A stretch of 64,000 nt of DNA, taken from Brevibacillus formosus. Its GTDB lineage: Bacteria > Bacillota > Bacilli > Brevibacillales > Brevibacillaceae. This document shows positions 54,971 through 62,635 of this stretch, one piece after another; positions within the stretch are counted from its first letter, which is position 1; the number at the start of each line of letters is the position of its first letter. The stretch is taken from assembly GCF_003013405.1 (NCBI RefSeq), contig NZ_PXZL01000007.1:186001-250000 (forward strand). The letters are read 5' to 3'. Made by a program: the position numbers and the translations under genes. The notes under the pieces were generated by a model that was not told where the DNA came from, did not search any database, and was given only the letters and a program-made list of their open reading frames with translations.

Positions 54971-55711
54971 TCAATGTTGATGATCCCGCAAGCTTAAGGG
55001 AGCCATCTTCACAAACTCAGGCTTATCGATCAGCTGTGTATACGTCATCTGATTGCCTGGGAAATTCTTCATTTTCCAGCCATCCATATTTTTATTTCCT
55101 CCGTACAGAGGGTCTGCATAAACGCCTTCGATCGTACTGGCCCGCAGCAAATTGAAAAAAGTGCTCGCCGAAATGGTCGTCAATTTTACTTCATCGGTTT
55201 CAAAAGCCTTCAAAACAGCGTCCTGCTGTTCCGGCGGGAGTTCATAAAACCGTTTTCCGTGGGTGCTGTTACTGTAGTTGTTCATTTCTTGAATGCCGAT
55301 ATCGAATATTTCCCTTCGTTTTAACCTGCCTTGATAGCCCTGTGTAATCTCACCTGGATAAAAGGGTGCTTGCATGTATTCTCGAGCATTAAAGCCCCAA
55401 TCACCCGCTAGCTGGTGGTCAATGAAATAAGCTGCACCGAGTGCCTTCGCGCCCGGACCCAGCTCATCCTCAGGAAAAATGCGCTCACAGGCGGCATCCA
55501 CCACCTTGAATTGCTCAGGAGTAAAAAACATGAGCGCCTGATTGTAATCGGTCGCAGGGGGCGGTGCTGCTGGCTGGGCCGGAGTTTCCGGTCTGCGGAG
55601 CAAGCTCCCTGCCACTCCTCCTACGACCAAACCGCCGAGCACCAGCCCGGAGTTTTTCAAAAAGTTCCTTCGGGATACTGGCCGTTCATTCGTGTTGTTT
55701 GCTTCTGCCAA
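54971..55711 (-). CDS. Gluconate 2-dehydrogenase subunit 3-like, Tat-exported
   Basis: About 246 residues from TTG 55711 (GGAGGTGG seven bases ahead). Twin-arginine signal SRRNFLK then a hydrophobic segment (about 20-40) and a Pro/Ala-rich stretch. The rest fits the subunit 3 family. First gene of the pair with the GMC enzyme, gap 15 bp. Confidence 0.85.
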   Translation of the reverse strand: MAEANNTNERPVSRRNFLKNSGLVLGGLVVGGVAGSLLRRPETPAQPAAPPPATDYNQALMFFTPEQFKVVDAACERIFPEDELGPGAKALGAAYFIDHQLAGDWGFNAREYMQAPFYPGEITQGYQGRLKRREIFDIGIQEMNNYSNSTHGKRFYELPPEQQDAVLKAFETDEVKLTTISASTFFNLLRASTIEGVYADPLYGGNKNMDGWKMKNFPGNQMTYTQLIDKPEFVKMAPLSLRDHQH

Positions 55712-55867
55712 AATGACCACCTCCAGTTATTTCCTCCCTTTGTTTTGTGCATTTTTTCCAAAAGATAATCGTGGTTAACAAAAATTTTTCCAACATGCTC
55801 CACTCATAACTTCATGCAGCGAACAAAGGATAATCTTATCTAGGCAGGAAGACTTGGAGGGATCGTG

Positions 55868-56563
55868 ATGAAGCACTTCCATACATGGGTAGGAACCGCA
55901 GGATTAGGAGCTGTCCTTCTTTTGACAGCCTGTGTGAATCAAGCGGCTCCGGCTCCGATACCACAACCACCAGCACGTACTCAGTCATTGGCACAAAATC
56001 CAAATGACGCAACCGTTATTCCCAGCGTGGACCGCGACAAAAAATTCACGACAAATTCGCAAGGCCATACGTATAGCGGGATGGGCAATGCTCTATACAG
56101 CTCTATGGGCAGCTCACACCTGCACACGGGCGGTCCTTCCACGAAGCTAGAAGCCCAACTGAAGGCAGCGGGCGTTCACGGTGTCCAGGCGTTGATCGTT
56201 AACGATGCCATCTACTTGGCCCCTTCTACTGCCAATGCACAATCGATCAATCAAATGGACCCGATGCAGTCTCATCTCATCAGCAATTACTCCGGTAGCT
56301 CCAGTCGCGGGCATGATGCTGCCCATACAAAATCAGGGAGCGGAACGGCAGGGACATTGGGTACGAGCGATCACCAGCACACGTTCGCACAAGCTCGTAC
56401 CCAAATCGAGCGTATCTACGGAACGGATGCACCTGTGAAGGTCGTGACCTCGAAAAAAGGCATCAAAGCGCTAGAAACGGTGAAAAAGCACATGAGGGAG
56501 CAAAAGAATCAGCAAGCCATGGCAGAACAGTTGAACGTGCTCATTCGTGAAGCGAAGCGGTAA
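55868..56563 (+). CDS. YhcN/YlaJ-like lipoprotein
   Basis: 231 residues from ATG 55868 (GTG 55865 possible), GGAGGG ahead. Lipobox LLTAC. A Ser/Gly/His-rich linker (about 55-180) holds HTYSGMG and HLHTGG. The ends resemble YhcN/YlaJ sporulation lipoproteins: a VQALIVNDAIYLA strand and QIERIYGTDAPVKVVTS. Role in spores is inferred from family. Confidence 0.75.
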   Translation: MKHFHTWVGTAGLGAVLLLTACVNQAAPAPIPQPPARTQSLAQNPNDATVIPSVDRDKKFTTNSQGHTYSGMGNALYSSMGSSHLHTGGPSTKLEAQLKAAGVHGVQALIVNDAIYLAPSTANAQSINQMDPMQSHLISNYSGSSSRGHDAAHTKSGSGTAGTLGTSDHQHTFAQARTQIERIYGTDAPVKVVTSKKGIKALETVKKHMREQKNQQAMAEQLNVLIREAKR

Positions 56564-56568
56564 ACAAA

Positions 56569-56603
56569 GTAAAAGGGACAAGCCAACTCGCTTGTCCCTT
56601 CCC
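56569..56603. terminator. Bidirectional terminator
   Basis: AAGGGACAAG/CTTGTCCCTT stem between convergent genes. Confidence 0.85.
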
Positions 56604-57452
56604 TTATTTCGATAAAAAAACATGGATTTCGTTCACGGTCTCTTGCGGATGCGTCACCATCAGCAAATGTTGTGCTTTCAGTATCATTTTCACCTTGGCC
56701 TGCTTCACCATTTCCTGGTAGGTAGCAACTGCCTGACGATGAAACTGCTGCTCTTCTTTTGACAACAAGCTGTCATCAGCCAGTAGTAAAAGCACGGGGC
56801 ATGTCAGCTGTTGGAACAATTCTGGTTGGCAATGAACGCTGTACTCTTGGAAATAGGCCGAGAATGCCTCCCTCGGCAAACGGTAACCGTAGCTTCCGTC
56901 TTCCTTTTTCACAAGCTCCTCTCGCATCCAGCCCTCAGGCATCACTCTCGTACCATACCGCTCTGCGAATTGCCTTTCTGCTTCCTCTACGGAGAAAAAC
57001 CGCGTGGTAGCCAGCCTCTCGACAACCTTCTCCCTATTGAACCCGGGCACTTCTCCCAAGGAATAGTAGCCTCCATCCAGCAATACGAGCGAAGCTACGC
57101 GCTTGGGCTCGCGAATCGCTAGCATCTGGGAAGGCACAGCAGAAAAGGACGCTGCGACAATCGTTACTTGTTCGAGCTGTTCTTTCTCCATGAGTTGAAT
57201 CAAATCTGTTACGATCCCCTCAAACGAAAAGGGACCCTGGCTCACAGAATTCCCGTGACCACGGATATCTACCGCAATCACCCGATATTCCTCTGCCAAT
57301 GCTGGCAAGATGGGCGCAAACAGCAGCTTGGTGTTGCGAATGCCATGCAAAAGCAGCAGGGCAGGTGCATCTGGCTTTCCTGTGACGCCGTACTCCAGCG
57401 TGCCCCCTTCTACCTGCAAGCGATTGACATGCGAGAACAATGCTTCGTTCAT
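56604..57452 (-). CDS. Alpha/beta hydrolase
   Basis: 282 residues. LLLHGIRN (oxyanion region), VDIRGHGNS and a nucleophile elbow read as AASFSAVP, where the usual G-x-S-x-G glycines are replaced by Ala and Ser; the serine stays. Catalytic Asp/His are in the C-terminal part (DDSLL; AQHLLMVT). Substrate unknown. AAGGAGG before ATG 57452. It lies downstream of ecfT by 17 bp, perhaps in the same transcript. Confidence 0.8.
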   Translation of the reverse strand: MNEALFSHVNRLQVEGGTLEYGVTGKPDAPALLLLHGIRNTKLLFAPILPALAEEYRVIAVDIRGHGNSVSQGPFSFEGIVTDLIQLMEKEQLEQVTIVAASFSAVPSQMLAIREPKRVASLVLLDGGYYSLGEVPGFNREKVVERLATTRFFSVEEAERQFAERYGTRVMPEGWMREELVKKEDGSYGYRLPREAFSAYFQEYSVHCQPELFQQLTCPVLLLLADDSLLSKEEQQFHRQAVATYQEMVKQAKVKMILKAQHLLMVTHPQETVNEIHVFLSK

Positions 57453-57468
57453 TTTGCTTGCCTCCTTA

Positions 57469-58257
57469 CTAAATACGCCCCGGAATCAGCACGCCAGTAT
57501 GATCGGGATGTAACCTGGCGATGTAAAATAGTGCGGCGACGATACATACACCAGCCACTAGTGTGATTATTTCTGTTTTTTCCCACCGTTTGCTGCGGTA
57601 AAACCGATGCTGACTGTTACGGATGCGAAAGCCTTTGGCATCCAATGCATTCGCGATCAGTTGCACACGCTTGAGTGAGTTGAAGATGAGCGGTACGAGC
57701 AAATAGCTGTACTTCCTGATGCGTTCCGGAACATTCCCTTCGCTCGTCGACATCCCTCGTACCATCTGCGCTTCCCGAATGATCGCCAAATCATTTTTGA
57801 CGAGGGGGATAAAACGAAAAATAAGTGAGAGCAAATAGCTGACCGAAAATGGAACGCCAATCCCGCGAAGTCCCATCGCTATTTCTCTGGGGGAAGTTGT
57901 AAACACATAGTACATCGACAGTAACGCGACATTCGCCAGTCGTAGTCCCATTCCCAATGCCCATAAGACACCGACATCCGTAATTTGCACGGGATAGTCG
58001 ATCACCGGAATCGTGCTGCTCCAGTACGGAGTGCCTACATTGGTAAACGGCAGCCATGTAATCACAGCAAAGCACGAACCGATTCCACCAACCAATACAT
58101 ACGCCTTCATCATGGAGCGCTCCCAGCCCAGCTTGGCAATCAGCGCGATGTTTATCGCCAACAGAATGATAAGCGCGCGCGGGTCCTGGAATAAAAAAGG
58201 GAGCAGGCCCAGCAACACGAATACAAGCAGCGTGTAGCTCGGATGGGCATTCCTCAT
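57469..58257 (-). CDS. ecfT: ECF transporter membrane protein EcfT
   Basis: 262 residues with five to six membrane segments and the coupling motif region RGMSTSEG (A-R-G type, near 160-167) that docks on the ATPases. Last of the four-gene set S-A-A-T. GGGGAGGGG before ATG 58257. Confidence 0.88.
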   Translation of the reverse strand: MRNAHPSYTLLVFVLLGLLPFLFQDPRALIILLAINIALIAKLGWERSMMKAYVLVGGIGSCFAVITWLPFTNVGTPYWSSTIPVIDYPVQITDVGVLWALGMGLRLANVALLSMYYVFTTSPREIAMGLRGIGVPFSVSYLLSLIFRFIPLVKNDLAIIREAQMVRGMSTSEGNVPERIRKYSYLLVPLIFNSLKRVQLIANALDAKGFRIRNSQHRFYRSKRWEKTEIITLVAGVCIVAALFYIARLHPDHTGVLIPGRI

Positions 58258-58258
58258 C

Positions 58259-59074
58259 TTACTTCCCCTCCCCCAGCAGCTGTTTTCTCATCGCTGTCAG
58301 CGTGAGTGGAATCGGATTATGGACATCCACTGCTTTCCCGAAACGATACATGGCAGGCGCTTCTACTTGGGCAGCAGCTAATACTTGCGGCTGTGAAAAT
58401 ACGTGCTGTGGGTCCCCGTCACATAGCAGCTTTCCTTTATGCATAACGATCACTCGCTGGGCGTACTCCGCCACCAGACGCATATCATGCGTGATGACGA
58501 TAATTGTATGGCCTTCCGCGTGCAACTGCCGCACAAGCTCCATCATTTCTTGCATGGCACGATAATCGAGACCCGTCGTAGGTTCGTCCAGCACGATCAC
58601 TTGCGGCTTCATCGCCAAAATCGAAGCCACCGCGATTTTTTGCCGCGTGCCTTTGCTCGAAAAATGGGGCTCTTCTTCGCCTTTGTCGGATAACCCCACT
58701 GCTGCCAACGCCTCCGCAACAGCTTGCTCTATTTTTTCAGGCGGCCAGCCCATGTTTTTGGGCCCGAATGCTACCTCCGCCTTTATGGTCGAATGAAAGA
58801 TTTGATGATCAGGATTTTGATAGCAATACGCCACGATTCTCGATAGTTGGGCAACATTCATCGTCTTGGTATCGAGACCATTCACTTTGACGGCACCCTG
58901 CGTCGGCTTGTACAGACCGTTACAATGCTTGGCCAACGTCGTTTTACCGGAACCATTTCCCCCAATGATGGCGACGAATTCTCCCTGTTTTAGTTGGAGC
59001 GAAACGCCGTTCAGCACCGGCTTTTCCTTTTCATAGCCATACCAGACCTCATCGAATTCAATAACGACACTCAC
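58259..59074 (-). CDS. ecfA: ECF transporter ATPase
   Basis: 271 residues from GTG 59074 (CGGGAGGG). Walker A GGNGSGKTT (near 36), ABC signature altered to FSSKGTRQKIA (near 137), Walker B VIVLDEPT. Overlaps the upstream ATPase by four bases. The changed signature Gly-rich loop may mean this half carries a degenerate site. Confidence 0.9.
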   Translation of the reverse strand: MSVVIEFDEVWYGYEKEKPVLNGVSLQLKQGEFVAIIGGNGSGKTTLAKHCNGLYKPTQGAVKVNGLDTKTMNVAQLSRIVAYCYQNPDHQIFHSTIKAEVAFGPKNMGWPPEKIEQAVAEALAAVGLSDKGEEEPHFSSKGTRQKIAVASILAMKPQVIVLDEPTTGLDYRAMQEMMELVRQLHAEGHTIIVITHDMRLVAEYAQRVIVMHKGKLLCDGDPQHVFSQPQVLAAAQVEAPAMYRFGKAVDVHNPIPLTLTAMRKQLLGEGK

Positions 59075-59913
59075 AGGCTTCCCTCCCGAACGAGCTGTCC
59101 TTCCTTGTAGTGGAGTGCCAGCTCCTCAACAGTCAAAGGCACACCAGTAGAGGATGCCGGCATGACGCCTTCCTGGCATAGCATGTGATAGAGTCGGATG
59201 ACATCCGGGACCAATATGCCATGCTCGTCCAACACGTCCACTTGGGCAAAAAATTCGCGAGTCGGCTGGTCCAATACGATTTTCCCCTCAACAATCAGAA
59301 TCATTCGGTCGCAAAAAGCCGCGAGCTCTTCCGTCGCATGGGACGATACCACAATCGTCATTTCTTTTTCCTGCTTCAGCCGTGAAAGAAGCGAGAAAAC
59401 CTCCCTCGCTCCCACCGGGTCCAGCTCGGAAGTAGGCTCATCCAAAATGAGCACCTGCGGATTGTGGGAGAGAGCGGATGCTATCGCCACCCGCTGCTTT
59501 TCTCCTCCCGACAACTCAAGAGGCGAACGATTAGCAAAGCCGTTCAAGCCGATCAGATCGAGTACCTCTGCCATTCGCCGCTCTATTCGCTCGTCCGGCC
59601 ACCCGGTATTCTCAAGCGAGAAGGCAAGCTCCTCTTCGACGGTCAGCCCGATGAACTGGGTTTCTGGGTCCTGAAAGACGATGCCTTGCTCACTTTTGGA
59701 CTCGACACTCCCCACGAACTGTCCACCGTAGTTAGACGGAATCAGACCTGACATCGTCAATAGCAGCGTCGTTTTCCCTGCGGCAGCAGGCCCGACAACA
59801 CCGACCACTTCCCCTGGATAGAGCGCCAGATGAATGTCCACTAGCGCAGGCATTGCTCCCTCTTCATAGTGCCAATAGACTCCGTTTACTCGCAGCAATG
59901 GTTCTGTTTTCAC
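59071..59913 (-). CDS. ecfA: ECF transporter ATPase
   Basis: 280 residues from GTG 59913. Walker A GPAAAGKTT, signature LSGGEKQRV and Walker B VLILDEPT are intact. Second ATPase of the heterodimer. Overlaps the S-component gene by four bases. Confidence 0.9.
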   Translation of the reverse strand: MKTEPLLRVNGVYWHYEEGAMPALVDIHLALYPGEVVGVVGPAAAGKTTLLLTMSGLIPSNYGGQFVGSVESKSEQGIVFQDPETQFIGLTVEEELAFSLENTGWPDERIERRMAEVLDLIGLNGFANRSPLELSGGEKQRVAIASALSHNPQVLILDEPTSELDPVGAREVFSLLSRLKQEKEMTIVVSSHATEELAAFCDRMILIVEGKIVLDQPTREFFAQVDVLDEHGILVPDVIRLYHMLCQEGVMPASSTGVPLTVEELALHYKEGQLVREGSL

Positions 59914-60515
59914 CTTGCGATCCTGCTTTCATTTCCGAGATAGTTGAATTCCTGCAAGGGGCGACCCCGGTATAGTCCAGAACGCTTTACGAATGGGTAC
60001 AACAGCTTTAAGAGGATTGGCCCCAGAATCGCCGTTGAAATGGCTTGGTTCAAGAACACGGTTGGGATGTACCAGACCGCCACTTCTTTTGGGGTCAGGC
60101 CCAGCGCCACGTTAATCAAAATCCCGCAGGCTACCACAATCGAGCTGATTATGACAACAAACACGATATATTGAAGGACGCTCCGCTTTGTTTTGAGTGC
60201 AGGGTGACTCACAGCAAGCAACCCGATAAAGCCCCCCATAAAATTAGAAAAGAAACCGACCGCGATCGCATGAGGCGGGGCGCTTCCGGTTAATAAATCA
60301 CTGACCATATTTCCAAAGGCAAGGCCTATGCATCCCGGCAAGCCGAATAACATGCCAAATACGGGCTGAAGGGCATTGGCTGGACGGATCGGTACGGAAG
60401 GAATGAGCTTGATATTGGCAAGCATAATAATGGCAACAGCATAGAGCGCGGCAGTGACGACAATCAGGACGTAATCTACTGTCGTCCATTTCCGCCGGAA
60501 CAGAGTCGAAAGCAT
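59910..60515 (-). CDS. ECF transporter S component, substrate unknown
   Basis: 201 residues from ATG 60515 (AGGAGGG ahead). Six hydrophobic segments with RPANALQPVFGMLFG and FGNMVSDLLTG, which are typical S-component features but do not settle the vitamin. No TPP, cobalamin, FMN or preQ1 riboswitch is visible upstream. First gene of the operon. Confidence 0.82.
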   Translation of the reverse strand: MLSTLFRRKWTTVDYVLIVVTAALYAVAIIMLANIKLIPSVPIRPANALQPVFGMLFGLPGCIGLAFGNMVSDLLTGSAPPHAIAVGFFSNFMGGFIGLLAVSHPALKTKRSVLQYIVFVVIISSIVVACGILINVALGLTPKEVAVWYIPTVFLNQAISTAILGPILLKLLYPFVKRSGLYRGRPLQEFNYLGNESRIAR

Positions 60516-60640
60516 CAGAATAAACCCTCCTCGTGTCAAGCGTTAATGTTTGGAATATTCCTCTAGCCAGTTTACTCCCTCTTTTCTGGATCGTCTAGAA
60601 GAGGGTGGGTAAAACCATTGGTTCTGGCTGTAGTGGTGGG

Positions 60641-60842
60641 GAGGAAACAGGAGAAAACGCTCAGCTTCTAGGGCCACCCCCTGGGGGATTGACTGCCCGA
60701 CTCCATGCAAAAAGCGAAACCGCGTCCAAAGTGGTCGGTTCAGGATGTGTTTCAGAGGTGGACGCTTAAGGGCGTGTTTCGCTTTTTGCATTCCGTCTCG
60801 GTCGGTGTCCCTAAGATCTTCGCTTATTTCTCCTGTTTCCTC
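60641..60842 (-). repeat. Nested-dyad element, diverged member
   Basis: 202 bp, read on the minus strand. Outer stem of 16 perfect bp (60641-60656 with 60827-60842), middle stem of 16 perfect bp (60705-60720 with 60776-60791) and inner stem GCGTCCA/TGGACGC (60722-60728 with 60759-60765). The core CAGTCAATCCCCC is at 60683-60695 on the minus strand, the same as in the other two copies, though the stems are unrelated. It is upstream of the ECF operon and downstream of a terminator. An apparent 124-codon frame here is explained by the repeat. Confidence 0.8.
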
Positions 60843-60898
60843 TGCGAGCTGCTTGTTTTCCCCCTGCTTTAATTGGGGTGAATCTGGAGGATAAAGAC

Positions 60899-60930
60899 AA
60901 AAAAGGGAGAGAATCATTGTTCTCTCCCTC
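60899..60930 (-). terminator. Terminator downstream of the permease/element transcript
   Basis: Minus strand stem GGGAGAGA/TCTCTCCC, then six T. It ends the transcript that contains the permease gene and the element at 60969-61167. Confidence 0.85.
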
Positions 60931-60968
60931 CTGAATCCACTTTCAAATATTATTTAAATCCCACGTTA

Positions 60969-61167
60969 GAAGAAGTGCATTTCCAGTCCAAGCGCCTCTG
61001 GAGCCCAGCCTAGCTTCGGAATAAATGGCGGGGAATTTAAGCTTCACTTATGAATAACTTCCTCGAAACTTCTACGTTTGAAGCGCTCCCGCCATTTATT
61101 CCGGAGCGGACAGTCAATCCCCCTTGCGGGGCGTAGGCCGAAGCGCAGACTGGAAATGCACTTCTTC
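60969..61167 (+). repeat. Nested-dyad element, copy 2
   Basis: 199 bp. Outer inverted repeat GAAGAAGTGCATTTCCAGTC/GACTGGAAATGCACTTCTTC (perfect, 60969-60988 with 61148-61167), then a middle stem GGAATAAATGGCGGG/CCCGCCATTTATTCC and a short AGCTTCA/TGAAGCG pairing. Core CAGTCAATCCCCCTTGCGGGG near the 3' side. It begins 11 bp past the permease stop codon. Class unknown. Confidence 0.85.
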
Positions 61168-61177
61168 CCCACTACAG

Positions 61178-62515
61178 CTACTGCTCCTCAAACTTCACCA
61201 TTTCTAAATTGGTTTTCTTGACCTTCACCAAGTACAACAAATAGATCAATCCAACAAAGGTCCAGAGCAAGCCGAGCATCATGGACGTTTCTTCCAGGTT
61301 GACCCACAAAAAGGCGATGAACGTTGTCCCGATGAGTGGAGACAACACGAAGCCCCACCAATCCTTGATATGCTTGTTCTTTTGTTTGCGGAAATAATAC
61401 GCCATTACGCTGATGTTTACAAAGCTAAAAGCGATCAGTGCACCGAAGTTAATAAAGGAAGTTGCCGTTAATAAATCCAAATACAAAGCGAACAGCATCA
61501 ACGCTCCGACCAGTAAGACGTTAAATAAAGGCGTTCTCAGCTTTGGATGTACATAACCGAACCAGCTTCGCGGCAAAAATCCATCTCGTCCCATTGCGTA
61601 CAATAAGCGCGTTACGCTCGTGACAGATACGAGCCCGGATGCCAGAGTCGAAGACAACGCTGCCGCCAAAAACACCAATTGAAAGATCGTCCCACCGATA
61701 AACAAAGCAATCTCCGCAGAGGCTGCTTCTGGATCAGACAATACCGAAACATCCGGAAATAATGATTGCATGAAATAAGATGCTGTAATAAACAACGCTC
61801 CTCCTGCGAGTGCTACGAGCATAATCCCGCGAGGAATGGTCTTTTTCGCATCGACGGTTTCCTCCGTTAGCGTGGTTACTGCATCAAAGCCAAGGAAGGA
61901 AAAGCAAAGAATCGATGCACCGGAAAGCAGTGCAATGACAGACATATCCGGTGACACAAATGGCCGCAGGTTGAATACTTGCCCAAGCCCGTCACCTTGT
62001 ATAAGACCACGGATTGCCAATCCCGCAAACAACAAGACGACCACGACTTGAAACAGCACCAAAATCGAGTTGACGGATGCAGTCACCGTCACCCGAAATA
62101 CGTTTAACCCCGTCACTAGTACGATGAATCCTATAATCCACCATGCAGTCGATACCTCGGGAAAAACGGAGGAAAGGTAAACCCCAGTCAACAAAGCGTT
62201 AATCATCGGTAAAAACAAATAATCCAGCAAGGACGCCCAGCCTACCAAAAATCCTGCATAGGGATGGATCGTTTGCTGTGTATACGTATACGCGGTCCCT
62301 GCTGAAGGGAATAGCCGTACCATCTTTCCGTAGCTTGCCGCCGTAAACAGGATCGCAAGAAGTGTGACTGCATAAGCAGCAGGAACGTGCCCCCCCGTTT
62401 CTCCAGAAACAATGCCAAAGGTGTCAAAAACGGCCATCGGGGCCATGTAGCCCAGTCCAATTACGACAATATGCCGCAACTTCAAACTACGTGTTAGTTC
62501 TGCTCTCCCGTTCAC
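61178..62515 (-). CDS. puuP: APC amino acid/polyamine permease, PuuP-like
   Basis: 445 residues from GTG 62515 with AGGGGGACAGGCA. Twelve membrane segments. Long stretches match E. coli PuuP putrescine importer as I recall it, e.g. MAVFDTFGIVSG, SLLDYLFLPMIN, SFLGFDAVTTL and the C-terminal SLTATSFINFGAL-type region. Import of putrescine is the best guess and fits a genome with speB-speE elsewhere in the window. The 3' end is followed directly by the nested-dyad element. Confidence 0.8.
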   Translation of the reverse strand: MNGRAELTRSLKLRHIVVIGLGYMAPMAVFDTFGIVSGETGGHVPAAYAVTLLAILFTAASYGKMVRLFPSAGTAYTYTQQTIHPYAGFLVGWASLLDYLFLPMINALLTGVYLSSVFPEVSTAWWIIGFIVLVTGLNVFRVTVTASVNSILVLFQVVVVLLFAGLAIRGLIQGDGLGQVFNLRPFVSPDMSVIALLSGASILCFSFLGFDAVTTLTEETVDAKKTIPRGIMLVALAGGALFITASYFMQSLFPDVSVLSDPEAASAEIALFIGGTIFQLVFLAAALSSTLASGLVSVTSVTRLLYAMGRDGFLPRSWFGYVHPKLRTPLFNVLLVGALMLFALYLDLLTATSFINFGALIAFSFVNISVMAYYFRKQKNKHIKDWWGFVLSPLIGTTFIAFLWVNLEETSMMLGLLWTFVGLIYLLYLVKVKKTNLEMVKFEEQ

Positions 62516-62572
62516 TGCCTGTCCCCCTTTATGTAACAGAATAATTATACACGCTGATTTATAATGACGAAA

Positions 62573-62619
62573 GAAAAAAGCGCCGCTGCACACGGGTTCA
62601 CCATGTACAGCAGCGCTTG
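62573..62619 (-). terminator. Terminator of glnS
   Basis: Minus strand stem AGCGCTGCTGTAC/GTGCAGCGGCGCT with T6. Confidence 0.88.
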
Positions 62620-62635
62620 ATTTATATGGTATTTC

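Noticed and set aside
60516-60640. Possible TPP, cobalamin or preQ1 riboswitch before the ECF operon
   Set aside because: None of the conserved sequence blocks of these classes was found; the only structure is the nested-dyad element.
60543-60917. Open frame of 124 codons on the minus strand
   Set aside because: It runs right through the nested-dyad element and the gap, has no ribosome site and its composition follows the repeats; not a gene.
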